Origin: Aquimarina muelleri DSM 19832
GTDB lineage: Bacteria; Bacteroidota; Bacteroidia; Flavobacteriales; Flavobacteriaceae
DNA length: 64,000 nt
NCBI RefSeq assembly: GCF_000430665.1
Contig: NZ_AUML01000035.1
Location: forward strand, 1 to 64,000
Direction of reading: 5' to 3'
Under the pieces are notes generated by a model. The model made no database searches. It saw only the letters and a program-made list of their open reading frames with translations, and was not told where the DNA came from. The position numbers were made by a program, and so were the translations under genes. Every line of letters begins with the position of its first letter. Position 1 is the first letter of the stretch. Positions 39,044 to 49,015 of this stretch are shown one piece after another.

Positions 39044-41170
39044 ATGGGATATATAGCAAAATTAAAAGTCTTTGGTCGCGAGTGGGAAGTACAAAATGTA
39101 GAAGTAGTATACCACCGCTTTATGAACCCAAAAACAGGACGCGCAGGAGAAGAGCCAATGGGAGGCTTTATATACCTAACTCTATTATCTGGATATGACG
39201 ATGAGGTATTGGTATGGTGGATGACCCATAGTGAAGAAGGAGAACTCTGTAAACTAATCCCAGGAGAACTATCTTTTTATAAAGACTCTTTTGATACCCC
39301 AGTACAGTTTACCTATAGTTTTAACGATGCCGCATTAGTACAATATAAAGAAGCGTTTTCTAACCAGGGAGAAACCCCAATGACAATAGATTTAGTAATA
39401 TCCCCAGCGATACAACAATTTAGAGGGCAAACCTATATAAAACACTGGCAAGAGAATTGGGTAAAATCCATAGAACAACTACCATACCAAGCAAAAGAAG
39501 AAAGTATAGAGCCAGAAATTGTACAGGTAGATTGGGTAGATGAGGATAAACAAAACATTACAGAGATTATATACGCAAAAAAAGCAAGTATACAAGCCCA
39601 GTTAAAAAACACTAAGGGAGGAGACGTAAAGGTTACCATCACTAAAAAAGATGGCTTAGAATTCGAGAAAAACAAAAAAGAATTAACCTTTTCTAAAACC
39701 GCAACCGATGGATTGGTAGAATTCCCTGTTTTTGAAATAAAAGAACAATGGGAAGAATTTAAAACCGCAGATATAGACGAACTTATTGCCAAGGTAGAAC
39801 ATAATGGAGCAAGTAAAAGAAGCGGAACATTACAAATCATACCAAAGCCAAAATTAGTGGCACATTTTAGACCTATTACCAATTGGAATGGAGAAAAATA
39901 CGGCTTTGATTGGATTAGAATAGGAGATTCTGGGTTAACGGGAGATACTCTGGCAGCTAGTTGTAAAAATATAATAGGGCATTATTATTACACACCGCCA
40001 GGAGGGGCTAAAAGATTAGCTACAGATGGAGAAATTGCTAACAATGTAGCTACTTTTGTTAGCGAGCAAACAGAGTTTGATACTTATAAAAAAGACTTTA
40101 ACCCCACCACTATCCCATGGAAACTAGATAGTGCAGGAAAACCCGAAGAGTATTATACACCATGGATTAGTATATTAAGAATACCCAACACGCACCCTGA
40201 CTATGACCCAACAAATCCTGATCCTATTATTGATCTTACACTTCATATAGAAGTAAAAGACCCCGCTCACAGGATAAAGGTTAATTACGATAACACCTAT
40301 TTTGAGATTACTGTACCTAATGCAACTATAGAAACTCATGGTACAACAGATTCTTTTATAGTACCAAATACTATAAATGTAGCAGGAACACATCAGTTAA
40401 ATCTGACCATAAAAAACATACATACCTATGCCAAGGATCAAAAAATAGAGGTGTTTGCAGAAGAAAAACAAGCAGATGGCACTATTGTGGACAAGAGTGT
40501 AGGCAAATTATCTGCCTATGCCAATGCCAAGAAGAATAGAAAAAAAACAAAAATATTGTTGGTAAATGCGCAAACCAATATTACTGGAATAATTCCTGCG
40601 GATGATAAAATGGGATTAGACATCCCAAATCAACAACCGATAAAAGATATGTTAAAACGTTTTTTAAATCAAGCGTTGATCATTCCAGAATTTGAAATCG
40701 AAAAAATGGATTTGAGAACAAATACCACTTTCAACAACAAATATGCTCCTAATGGTACGTTTAGCCCCACTGTAGTACATGCCGAACTGGATCAGGCATT
40801 TTTCTTTGATGACCCCAATAATCCTACTATAGAAAACCCTGCCAAAACCAAATACCGAGATTATATGCGTATTTATTTTATAGGAGAATCGTGTAATTCT
40901 GGTCATTATGGGGTGGCAGAAGGCATTGTGGCAGATACTTGTATTGTATACTGTGATGGTTTAACCGATACTACTGCGGCTCACGAGCTCTATCATGCTA
41001 TGGGATTATACCATAGTTTTAGTAACTTAGGGACGTATACCTATGAGTATGGTAAAACAGATTGTATTATGGACTATTCTGATATTGCCACTCCGGCAAT
41101 ACCTGTTATCCAGTTTTATAAATGGCAATGGCAGGTATTATGGACCAATCCTAAAGTAAAAAACGAATAA
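39044..41170 (+). CDS. TssD (Hcp)-metzincin protease fusion, candidate T6SS effector
   Basis: 708 residues. The first 135 match the tube protein TssD (start MGYIAKLKVFGREWEVQ; GETPMTIDL near 115-123, as in the free TssD at 50093). A middle of Ig-like beta segments follows (about 170-510). The last 200 residues form a zinc protease with HELYHAMGLYH (647-657, HExxHxxGxxH) and a Met-turn CIMDY around Met676, i.e. metzincin-like. By known practice such 'evolved Hcp' proteins are effectors loaded in the tube. Substrate unknown; a periplasmic or cell-surface protein in the target cell is most plausible. The next three genes look like its immunity set. Confidence 0.85.
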   Translation: MGYIAKLKVFGREWEVQNVEVVYHRFMNPKTGRAGEEPMGGFIYLTLLSGYDDEVLVWWMTHSEEGELCKLIPGELSFYKDSFDTPVQFTYSFNDAALVQYKEAFSNQGETPMTIDLVISPAIQQFRGQTYIKHWQENWVKSIEQLPYQAKEESIEPEIVQVDWVDEDKQNITEIIYAKKASIQAQLKNTKGGDVKVTITKKDGLEFEKNKKELTFSKTATDGLVEFPVFEIKEQWEEFKTADIDELIAKVEHNGASKRSGTLQIIPKPKLVAHFRPITNWNGEKYGFDWIRIGDSGLTGDTLAASCKNIIGHYYYTPPGGAKRLATDGEIANNVATFVSEQTEFDTYKKDFNPTTIPWKLDSAGKPEEYYTPWISILRIPNTHPDYDPTNPDPIIDLTLHIEVKDPAHRIKVNYDNTYFEITVPNATIETHGTTDSFIVPNTINVAGTHQLNLTIKNIHTYAKDQKIEVFAEEKQADGTIVDKSVGKLSAYANAKKNRKKTKILLVNAQTNITGIIPADDKMGLDIPNQQPIKDMLKRFLNQALIIPEFEIEKMDLRTNTTFNNKYAPNGTFSPTVVHAELDQAFFFDDPNNPTIENPAKTKYRDYMRIYFIGESCNSGHYGVAEGIVADTCIVYCDGLTDTTAAHELYHAMGLYHSFSNLGTYTYEYGKTDCIMDYSDIATPAIPVIQFYKWQWQVLWTNPKVKNE

Positions 41171-41172
41171 TC

Positions 41173-41868
41173 ATGAAAAATACCATCATCGTCTGCTTCC
41201 TACTATTACAAAATTATTGTAGTGCGCAACATAAAAATATACAAAAAGATACAGCAAATATGGCACAAGAAATAGAAACATTTGACATAAAAACATTTGA
41301 AAAAAATAAAACTTCTAATAGATACACTTTTTTAAATTCTAAAGGTGATTCTGTAAATCAAGAATTTAGAGATGGATATTACATTGAGAAAACGAAAAAA
41401 AAAGACAGTAAATATAGTATAACTAAAGTATTTAATGAGTCTGGTAATATAGAACAAAAAGGAGAGTATTATAATTCGGATCTTCATATAGGAAAATTTG
41501 AATGGTTTGATGAAAAAGGCGAAATAACTGAAATCAAAAACTACGATCAACACTTCACTTTTTCTTTAGAAGATGTTTTGAATTATTTGGAAGAAAATAA
41601 TATTAAAGAAATAGATAAATCCCCAACAGGCCATAAAGTAACAATAACTTTATGGCGTACAGACTCCTCAAAGCTATCAGAAGAGGATCCTATAGTATGG
41701 ACAATTTCTTATGGATTAGTCCCTCTGGTACTAAAAAACAATGATGCTATTTTTATGGGGGTTATTAAAATTACTTTAGATGGCAAAACAGGAGAAGAAA
41801 TAAACAAGCAATATAAGCGGGCAAGAGTAGATACCGAGTGGCAACCTTTTGAGGATTTAAAAAAATAG
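41173..41868 (+). CDS. Candidate periplasmic immunity protein (paralogue 1)
   Basis: 231 residues with an export signal ending in CSAQ. It starts 2 bp after the effector gene. Layout, shared with the two next genes: an 'ETFDIKTFEK' motif, MORN-like beta hairpins (YNSDLHIGKFEWFDEKGEITEIKNYD), an acidic helix (SLEDVLNYLEENNI), and a C-terminal strand with DGKTGEEI that resembles a PepSY fold. PepSY-like domains are known propeptide-type inhibitors of metallopeptidases, so protection against the metzincin effector is a sound inference, but it is not shown. No clear lipobox: NYC instead of a small residue before Cys. Confidence 0.65.
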   Translation: MKNTIIVCFLLLQNYCSAQHKNIQKDTANMAQEIETFDIKTFEKNKTSNRYTFLNSKGDSVNQEFRDGYYIEKTKKKDSKYSITKVFNESGNIEQKGEYYNSDLHIGKFEWFDEKGEITEIKNYDQHFTFSLEDVLNYLEENNIKEIDKSPTGHKVTITLWRTDSSKLSEEDPIVWTISYGLVPLVLKNNDAIFMGVIKITLDGKTGEEINKQYKRARVDTEWQPFEDLKK

Positions 41869-41949
41869 TTAAACCCAAGCATATTGCGAATGAGGATAGG
41901 AGTAAGAAAAAATAGTGGGCATAGTTTAAAAATAGCAGATTAATAAATA

Positions 41950-42513
41950 ATGAAATTAAAGATCGCAATACTACTTATATTATCCGTTATAAACTGTAAA
42001 TCACAGGATTTTCCTAAAAAAGAACCTATGGCAGTTTTTGATATAGAAACTTTTGAAAAGCATAAAATAGATAATGAATATAATTTTATTCTTAAAGACA
42101 GTACTACAGTAAGACAATTAGAGTGGGAATATGAATATGAAGAAATTAGAAAAAAGAAAACCTCCTATTTTGAAATTTATAAATCATTTTATAAAAGTGG
42201 TGAGTTGAAAATGTTAGTAGAACGACTTCCAAATAGATTTGTTAAATATATAAAAGAATATGACGAGCAAGGTAATCTAATAAAAGAAACCGATTATGAC
42301 AAAGGGTTTGACTATACTTGGGAAGATTTATTAAAATTACTAAAAAAACGTGAGGTAGATATTAAAGATACAGATAATACCACTATTCGAAAAGATGAAG
42401 GAGAGTGGTGGGTCTATTATGTGAAAGGGCTTTATATTTATAATATTCGTATTGATGGGAAAACAGGAAAAATACTTCTTGATGACAAGGATCTTTTTGA
42501 AGAAGGTTCTTAA
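41950..42513 (+). CDS. Candidate lipoprotein immunity protein (paralogue 2)
   Basis: 187 residues, signal MKLKIAILLILSVINC with Cys16 as likely lipidation site. The body begins FPKKEPMAVFDIETFEKHK, followed by MORN-like EYDEQGNLIKETDYD, a helix TWEDLLKLLKKREVDI, and a PepSY-like end (YIYNIRIDGKTGKIL). It is clearly paralogous to the next gene and, more distantly, to the previous one. Lipid anchoring in the periplasm fits protection against an incoming protease. Confidence 0.65.
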   Translation: MKLKIAILLILSVINCKSQDFPKKEPMAVFDIETFEKHKIDNEYNFILKDSTTVRQLEWEYEYEEIRKKKTSYFEIYKSFYKSGELKMLVERLPNRFVKYIKEYDEQGNLIKETDYDKGFDYTWEDLLKLLKKREVDIKDTDNTTIRKDEGEWWVYYVKGLYIYNIRIDGKTGKILLDDKDLFEEGS

Positions 42514-42577
42514 AGTGGGTTATAAAAACCGGAAAAGATAATCAAATCACCAAAAATAACTTAGAACAAGCTATACG

Positions 42578-43180
42578 ATGCAAGCAGTACTGAAATTGGT
42601 AATCTTTTTAACACTAAGTATGTTTTTTTACATACAAAGCTGCAAAGCACAGGATTTTCCTAAAAAAGAACCTATGGCAGTTTTTGATATAAACACTTTT
42701 GATAAGCATAAAGATCATTTGCTTGAATATGAGTTTTTTTTAAAAGACAGCACCTTTGTACATCAAAGAAAAAGACAATTTGAATATATTGAAACCATTC
42801 AGCCCAAAGGCGCATATTTTAGGACAATTAATAGATATTACGAGAATGGTAATTTAAAATCTACTGTAGAGGATTTTCCTAATGACTTTTTAGCGGGCAT
42901 AATGAAAGAATACGATGAACAAGGTAACTTAATAAAAGAAACCAACTATGATGCTCCGTATAAATTTACTTGGGAAGAGGTATTAGAATGGATAAAAGAA
43001 AGAAATATAAATATGGAGTCTGATTATCTAATTATTGCACGTGGTTCTGATGAAAGTGGTACAAGTTGGGATATTACATGGGAGAAAGAAAACAAGAGCA
43101 GTTTAAGAAGAGCATTTATTGATGGTGTTACAGGAAAAATAATAAAAGAATTTGACCAAGAGTATCCATTAGATGAATAG
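42578..43180 (+). CDS. Candidate lipoprotein immunity protein (paralogue 3)
   Basis: 200 residues, signal ending IQSCKAQ with lipidation Cys. DFPKKEPMAVFDI is identical to paralogue 2, and EYDEQGNLIKETNYD nearly so. The C-terminal part again has a helix (TWEEVLEWIKERNI) and IDGVTGKI. Divergence is strongest in the middle, as expected when copies adapt to different toxin variants. Confidence 0.65.
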   Translation: MQAVLKLVIFLTLSMFFYIQSCKAQDFPKKEPMAVFDINTFDKHKDHLLEYEFFLKDSTFVHQRKRQFEYIETIQPKGAYFRTINRYYENGNLKSTVEDFPNDFLAGIMKEYDEQGNLIKETNYDAPYKFTWEEVLEWIKERNINMESDYLIIARGSDESGTSWDITWEKENKSSLRRAFIDGVTGKIIKEFDQEYPLDE

Positions 43181-43286
43181 TCATAAAAGGTTATAAAATG
43201 AAACAAGGCATAACAAAATTTTTTATACACGCAGAAAATGATTATTGGCGAGTTCCATGTGACCTCTAAAACAATAATATAAGCAC

Positions 43287-43340
43287 ATGAAATTAAAGAT
43301 CACAATAGTACTTATACTATCCGTTTTGAAAATCGAGTAA
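43287..43340 (+). pseudogene. Remnant of a fourth immunity paralogue
   Basis: The first 13 codons (MKLKITIVLILSV) copy the signal peptide of paralogue 2 with a few changes, then the frame ends at a TAA after 17 residues. The remaining DNA to 43440 has no open frame. It suggests gain and loss of copies at this site. Confidence 0.6.
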
Positions 43341-43444
43341 AGAAACCAAAATACCTAAAACCATTTTAGGCAGAGTTAAGTAAAATAATAGAACAACAAG
43401 AGCAAATTAGATAGCACAGTTGAAAAACATAAAAATATAAGCAG

Positions 43445-44596
43445 ATGAAAAATAACAACCATTATGCGGTTAATTGGACAGACGGAGTAAAACTAACCAA
43501 AGATCATTTTGTAGAAAGTTATTTCAACTCGGTAGATACCATTAGAGATAGCGTGCAAACCAGAATCCATACCTATGATTATGGCTTGTTGCAAGCAGAA
43601 CAAGGAATGTTGTCTGCCTTAGAAATAGAAACCCAAACCCATACCGAAGAGCGATTGGTACTGGCACTGCAAAGTTGTAATGCAATTACCGCAGGAGGAT
43701 GTAAAATAAAATTTTCTACAGATATGTATGGGGGCGAAGCTCCTGTAGCAAAGATAGAATCCAAAGATATAGATACCAATAGCAACTTAGAGTTTTTTAT
43801 TATGGTAACTATCAATCCATTTGAGCTAATCCCGGTAGGAGAACCAGATCCAGAGGTAATACCCTTGCACCACCCAAATGTATTGCCAAAAGTGAGCCTT
43901 AAAATAGTACCCAAAAGCCAATTTAACAGTAGCTTTTTGGATACGTATTTTTTATTAGCAGGTAAAGTGTATTGGCGTAACGGCAGCTTTATTGTCGATA
44001 AAGAATATACCCCACCCGTATCCCGAATCTTGTATCACAAACCATTGCATGAATTTTATAAAAAAATTGCACAAGTACTAATAAGGTTGCGAAACTATTC
44101 AGTGATCATCAATAAAAAAAATAGAGACAAACAACAAAGCAATACACTGGTTCGTAACACCTTTTTGCTAAGTGATAAGGTAATGGATTTTGTGGCCCAA
44201 CATACTTTTGAGTTTAACCAAACAGGAGAAGAACAGCCCCCGGTATATATTGCACAAAAAACATCTATTTTGGCAAACTATCTATCTAACGAACTAGCCA
44301 TTATGGAAGAGACCGAAAAAGAAAAACTATTACAATATTACTACGAGTGGATAGATATAAAACCATCGGTTTTTGAGTCTACATTAGGAGATGTAATAGA
44401 TATGAACTATAACCATCAGGATATTAATACCACCCTGGATAAGGTAGATTATTTTATGGCAGTTATGGATAAATTATGGCGAAGATTAAGTGATTTGGAG
44501 TATATAGGACAACGAAAAGATAATATTGTGATTAGCGAAGAAAGTATGAGCATAAAATCTATACCAAAAAACAAATCCTGGTCTATAATAGATTAG
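43445..44596 (+). CDS. tssK: T6SS baseplate protein TssK
   Basis: 383 residues. The start NWTDGVKLTKDHFVESYFNSVD ('W ... G ... L ... HF') and the two-domain pattern are those of Bacteroidetes TssK, the protein that links baseplate to the membrane complex. LTPYGYGLL-like segment HTYDYGLLQAEQGML follows. The gene resumes the structural set after the effector/immunity insertion at 39-43 kb. Confidence 0.82.
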   Translation: MKNNNHYAVNWTDGVKLTKDHFVESYFNSVDTIRDSVQTRIHTYDYGLLQAEQGMLSALEIETQTHTEERLVLALQSCNAITAGGCKIKFSTDMYGGEAPVAKIESKDIDTNSNLEFFIMVTINPFELIPVGEPDPEVIPLHHPNVLPKVSLKIVPKSQFNSSFLDTYFLLAGKVYWRNGSFIVDKEYTPPVSRILYHKPLHEFYKKIAQVLIRLRNYSVIINKKNRDKQQSNTLVRNTFLLSDKVMDFVAQHTFEFNQTGEEQPPVYIAQKTSILANYLSNELAIMEETEKEKLLQYYYEWIDIKPSVFESTLGDVIDMNYNHQDINTTLDKVDYFMAVMDKLWRRLSDLEYIGQRKDNIVISEESMSIKSIPKNKSWSIID

Positions 44597-44660
44597 TGGT
44601 ATAATCTTAAACTAGTGATGTATAAAATGAACTTAGATAATTATTAAAACTTATAGACTT

Positions 44661-45161
44661 GTGAAACCTTTAAATTATAAAAAAAGAAAAGCTTCTCAAT
44701 TACGATTTTTGTTAGTTTTTTTGATAACGCTAACAGTTTTGTTCTGTAGTAGCTTGTTTGCAATCCATACAGGAAAAAAAGGAATAGGTGTTTTAGAAAA
44801 AAAGCACGCAGAATATAATGAAATTTTCGAAAAACAAGCATCTATAACTTTTAAGTTAGATGAAATCACTAAATATCTATATAGATTAAAAAATAAAAAA
44901 AGAACTTTAGGAGAGCATAAACAGTTTCAAGGTTTAATATCTAATATGAGAACAGATATCGAAAACGAAATTGCAAATACAGACTCTGTTGTAGAAGAAT
45001 ATCAATTTCAATTATACAACGAATTATTAGTACAGATAAAAGCAATTCAAACTATAGTAGATGACTATGAAAACGAATCTGAAGAATATTTGTATAATAA
45101 AGAATTACTAGAAAAGTGCAGAGAAAAATATAGATCAGAAGGAGGGAAATCAAAAAAATAA
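44661..45161 (+). CDS. tssO: T6SS-iii transmembrane protein TssO
   Basis: 166 residues. N-terminal MKPLNYKKRKASQLRFLLVF with one membrane helix (about 14-36) and a long coiled-coil periplasmic part. The MKPLN-K-R start and topology are those of TssO in Bacteroidetes T6SS loci, part of the envelope complex. Next gene has the same topology. Confidence 0.7.
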   Translation: MKPLNYKKRKASQLRFLLVFLITLTVLFCSSLFAIHTGKKGIGVLEKKHAEYNEIFEKQASITFKLDEITKYLYRLKNKKRTLGEHKQFQGLISNMRTDIENEIANTDSVVEEYQFQLYNELLVQIKAIQTIVDDYENESEEYLYNKELLEKCREKYRSEGGKSKK

Positions 45162-45207
45162 CAGAAGCCTTTATTATAAAAAACAAGTAATAAACACATC
45201 GAGAAAC

Positions 45208-45663
45208 ATGAAGACAGATAATTTAAGCGAATCCTTCTGGAGAAGAATAAAATTTATACTCCTATTTACATTAGCGATTGTTTTACTCTATATTATTCAA
45301 ACAAAATTTATAGTAAAAATCCCCGTAGTGGATAACGGAGAGCTATTGGAAGCGATTAGCAATTATGAAACTATTATAAAAAAACAAAATGAATATACAG
45401 AAAAAGTAAAAAATATTCATGAAGAAGTAAAAGCAATGGAGTTCGATATTCACCAAGTGCAAAAAAAGGATGAAATAAATAAAAAAATATTTGGCATTCG
45501 ATCGGTATACAAAGAAAATAAAATGAATTCAAAATATTTTTTTGGGATTCAATCGGCTAATATATTACAGATTTATTTTGATACAAGAGAAGAGCATAGT
45601 TCTATGCTAAAAAACAAAAAAATCATTATGGACAACCTTAATGAATGTAAAGCAAATATTTAA
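45208..45663 (+). CDS. T6SS-associated single-pass coiled-coil protein (TssO-like)
   Basis: 151 residues, one membrane helix (about 13-33), then a periplasmic coiled coil (EAISNYETIIKKQNEY...) of similar length to TssO. Sequence match to TssO is weak. It may be a second TssO paralogue or another envelope-complex part. Six bp before the PKD-protein gene. Confidence 0.6.
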   Translation: MKTDNLSESFWRRIKFILLFTLAIVLLYIIQTKFIVKIPVVDNGELLEAISNYETIIKKQNEYTEKVKNIHEEVKAMEFDIHQVQKKDEINKKIFGIRSVYKENKMNSKYFFGIQSANILQIYFDTREEHSSMLKNKKIIMDNLNECKANI

Positions 45664-45668
45664 AACCG

Positions 45669-46610
45669 ATGAGATTTAATAAAAAAGTCATATTAATAAT
45701 ACTTGGCATAGCTATTATCGCAGCACTTATCATAGCAATATGGATGCCTTACAAAACTGCTATAAGTAGTATGGATTTTTCTATATACGACTCTAATGAA
45801 AACTATCATTATGAAATAAACGAAAAATTAAACTTTGCAATAAATGATAGTTTAGATCATAAAAATCGTGATATGATATGGTATATGGGCAACGGAGATA
45901 CTATAATGCGTGCTCACGATGTTAATTATACCTATACCGAAAAAGGAAAGTATATGGTTACTCTGGAGGTGGATGCTAAGTATAAAATATCTAAATATAT
46001 AGAGGTAATCTCGTTACCTAAGAAAAAAGCAAAAGACTCTATAGCCAGAATCTATGGAGTAGACGTAGGGTATGTAGGAGAGGAGTTAGTTTTTTCATCC
46101 TATGGTCCTGGTATAGATTCCTGGTTTTGGGAGTTTGGAGAAACAGGTACTGTAGATGCGTATGAGGGGCAAGTAGTATATGTTTATAAAAATCCAGGAA
46201 TGTATAGTGTAAAATTAAAAACAAACACCTCTAAATATCCAGTTACTCATCGAATACAGATTCTACCATTATTTGAACCTATTGAGGAATCTGGAAATCT
46301 AGATTCTTTATCCTTAGCACAAGAGGATATAAAAATAAGATTGCAAACCATAGCAGATGCTTCGATTAGTAATAAAAGAGATTACTACAGAAGCTTAAAG
46401 CATATAGAAAACAGGTATACTTGTAACGATGCAGATGAGGTAATCGTAGTAATCAATGGTGCTAGATATAATGATTTATACAGCTATTGTCAAGGATTAC
46501 ATCACTTAGAAGGAAAAGGTGAAAAAACGGTAATTATTAACGAAGTAGCAATAGATACCTTTAATTGTTTAAAAAAGATACAAGTAACACAAAGTATAAT
46601 TAATCAATGA
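45669..46610 (+). CDS. T6SS envelope protein with two PKD-like domains (TssP candidate)
   Basis: 313 residues with an N-terminal membrane helix (about 6-26), then two PKD-like beta domains, each ending in the typical 'Y-T/Y-x-x-x-G-x-Y-x-V-x-L' pattern (VNYTYTEKGKYMVTLEV near 95; VVYVYKNPGMYSVKLKT near 170), and a helical C-terminal part. Its place between TssO-like genes and tssR suits TssP, but the name is tentative. The stop codon overlaps the start of tssR by 4 bp. Confidence 0.65.
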   Translation: MRFNKKVILIILGIAIIAALIIAIWMPYKTAISSMDFSIYDSNENYHYEINEKLNFAINDSLDHKNRDMIWYMGNGDTIMRAHDVNYTYTEKGKYMVTLEVDAKYKISKYIEVISLPKKKAKDSIARIYGVDVGYVGEELVFSSYGPGIDSWFWEFGETGTVDAYEGQVVYVYKNPGMYSVKLKTNTSKYPVTHRIQILPLFEPIEESGNLDSLSLAQEDIKIRLQTIADASISNKRDYYRSLKHIENRYTCNDADEVIVVINGARYNDLYSYCQGLHHLEGKGEKTVIINEVAIDTFNCLKKIQVTQSIINQ

Positions 46611-49012
46611 TCCAATATTCGCAGCATAATATAAAACAACAGTCAAAGATTATTACCATATCTGTTTTTGGGATGTTTTTAAGCCTTTTATCAGTATTGG
46701 AAGCACCGCTTTTAGCACAGGTTAGAAAATATACCAAAATCGAAAAAGTAAAAAGAAATACGTATAATTTAGAAGAAACCGCAAAAACACGAAAAAGACA
46801 AAGAAAAGACAAAAGTGTATATAAGGTATATTCAGATAGATCCAAAAATTTGGTGTATTTAGATCCTTATGCACAAAAAAAAGGAGAGAATCAAAATATA
46901 CTAACTCCATATTATGTGCTGGATCAAGAAAATGATTATTTAGAAGTAGCAACAGCAGAACCTGAGATACTAGGAAAACCTAAAGGATTATTTTCCTTTT
47001 TATTTAGCGGAAAAAGAACTTTTAAAGATGCCAAAAAAGCAACATATATAGGATGGATTCATCAAGATAATGTAATACATTATGCACATCCAAAATTAAG
47101 CGAGTATAATTATAAACCTATGCGATATGTAGTAGGAGTACATGATCTTAATACCCTATATACTATTGAAAAACATGTTAAAGAAGATTCTGTATACGTG
47201 TATACAGATCCTTTATTTAAAGAAAAAAGCGATAAAAAACTAATACTGGATCAGTTTGTGTTTTTATATAAATACAATCCAAATAAAAAGGCAGCATTAG
47301 TTTCTAATTTAGCACACCTTAAGCCAGAGGACTCCCTTTCCCGAACCATAGGTTGGATACCAGAATCTTTATTAAAACAAATAGGACAACAACAAGTATA
47401 TGCCATAGATCAAGTAGATTCACTAGCTTTTTTTGAAAAAAAGAAAGGAACCTGTACCTATATTGATGCAAATGAAATAGGAGGAGGATTTATTTATGAT
47501 CTTTCAAAACATAAAGAAAAAACAATACAAAAAGAAGATTCTACAACGGTAGCAGTACCAATAAGTGTTTGGAATCACTATGATAATAAACTGATAAATG
47601 TAGACGGAGAAGATGTATTAATCAGAAAATTAAAAGATATAAAAACAGACAATAAAATTGTAAACTTTCATTTTATTTTTGATTGTGGAGAGGAGCTTAA
47701 GAAAAAGCAGCTTCTGCTTATGAGTTCCTTGCAGAGGATATGGGTACTACTATCTACCGAAGAAAAATATAAAGGATATGAGTTTAGTTTTAGTGCCAGC
47801 TCTTATGGTTGTGGAAAATTTTATGCCTTACCAAAAACCAAATCCTTTTCCTTATGGGTAGATTATCTTCAGAATATATTTTTGGATACAAAAAATTATG
47901 TTGCAAGCGAAAAAAACACAAAAGGGATAGAACAATGTTTTGAGTATGCTATAGCAGATATGGCAGAGCAAAGTTTTACCAATAATATTATAATGGTAGC
48001 CGGAGAAGAACGGTTTTTTACCCCACCAAATATCAAAGATATTACCCGAAAACTGGGGCAAACATCCTCTAGAATAATTTTTTACCAGTTAGAGAATAAA
48101 GTAGATGATCAACATCAAGATTATCTTTTACAAGCAAAAGATATTTTAGGTAGAGTTAGTACAAATCATTCAGGTTTTATAAGAGCATTTATTGTAGAGA
48201 ACGACCTTATTAAAAACGAAAATATTTTTACAAGTATACCATCAGTAGATAATATTTATGTATACGATGCTCCCGATAATAGTACATACCAAGGAGGAGT
48301 TGTTTTTCCTAAAATTAATAAAACATTATCTGCTACATCCTTTGATAAAGCATTGGATTCTGTACTAAGTACAACTATACGGTTTAATGCAACGTTTACG
48401 GGCTCTTTAGAATACCATGCAAAAAAACTAGGGTTCTTAAGAAGTAAGTCGGGAGAAAAAATAAAAGAAATGATTTTGAGAGACACCACCTATTCTAATA
48501 GCTTAGGGATGTTACCCAGAAATTATATGTATGAAAAATATTATAAAAACAAAAAGTATAGTCCACAAGATAATCCAGATGCCATTACTGGGTATTTGTT
48601 AAGTAAAGAAGAATTAGAAATTGCAATAGATAGTTATAAATCCTTAGTCCCATTATTCTCAAAAGAGGTAAAGAGAAAAGAACGACGACGATTATATCGT
48701 ATGTATAGAAAAAATAGTAGAAATATTAATAAAGAACTTTTAAGGAGAACGTTAAGGAGAAAAGATTATCTGGCAGATTTAATTTTTACAAAAACAGGAA
48801 TTCCAGTAAAAAATGATTTTTTACTTAAAACTAAGATCAAACATATAAAAAGAAAACGAAGAACCTCGCATGCTGCTTTTACTAAAATAGTCAAAGAACT
48901 AAGAGAAAAAACAGAAGTGTTAGAAGAAATACTATCCAAAAAGAATACAAAAATGTATACAGATGGTAGTAAAAAGCAATATTATTTTATTTCAGATCAT
49001 CATATTCTTTAA
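46607..49012 (+). CDS. tssR: T6SS-iii protein TssR
   Basis: 801 residues, starting in a 4-bp ATGA overlap with the previous gene. Export signal (about 12-38, ending LLAQV), then SH3-like repeats around 60-250 (VYKVYSDRSKN, YVYTDPLFKE). A vWA-like central domain follows (NFHFIFDCGEELKKKQ ... IIMVAGEERFF), and the tail is basic. Matches the large exported TssR of Bacteroidetes T6SS loci, thought to sit in the periplasm or at the outer membrane in the envelope complex. Confidence 0.8.
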   Translation: MIQYSQHNIKQQSKIITISVFGMFLSLLSVLEAPLLAQVRKYTKIEKVKRNTYNLEETAKTRKRQRKDKSVYKVYSDRSKNLVYLDPYAQKKGENQNILTPYYVLDQENDYLEVATAEPEILGKPKGLFSFLFSGKRTFKDAKKATYIGWIHQDNVIHYAHPKLSEYNYKPMRYVVGVHDLNTLYTIEKHVKEDSVYVYTDPLFKEKSDKKLILDQFVFLYKYNPNKKAALVSNLAHLKPEDSLSRTIGWIPESLLKQIGQQQVYAIDQVDSLAFFEKKKGTCTYIDANEIGGGFIYDLSKHKEKTIQKEDSTTVAVPISVWNHYDNKLINVDGEDVLIRKLKDIKTDNKIVNFHFIFDCGEELKKKQLLLMSSLQRIWVLLSTEEKYKGYEFSFSASSYGCGKFYALPKTKSFSLWVDYLQNIFLDTKNYVASEKNTKGIEQCFEYAIADMAEQSFTNNIIMVAGEERFFTPPNIKDITRKLGQTSSRIIFYQLENKVDDQHQDYLLQAKDILGRVSTNHSGFIRAFIVENDLIKNENIFTSIPSVDNIYVYDAPDNSTYQGGVVFPKINKTLSATSFDKALDSVLSTTIRFNATFTGSLEYHAKKLGFLRSKSGEKIKEMILRDTTYSNSLGMLPRNYMYEKYYKNKKYSPQDNPDAITGYLLSKEELEIAIDSYKSLVPLFSKEVKRKERRRLYRMYRKNSRNINKELLRRTLRRKDYLADLIFTKTGIPVKNDFLLKTKIKHIKRKRRTSHAAFTKIVKELREKTEVLEEILSKKNTKMYTDGSKKQYYFISDHHIL

Positions 49013-49015
49013 AAA

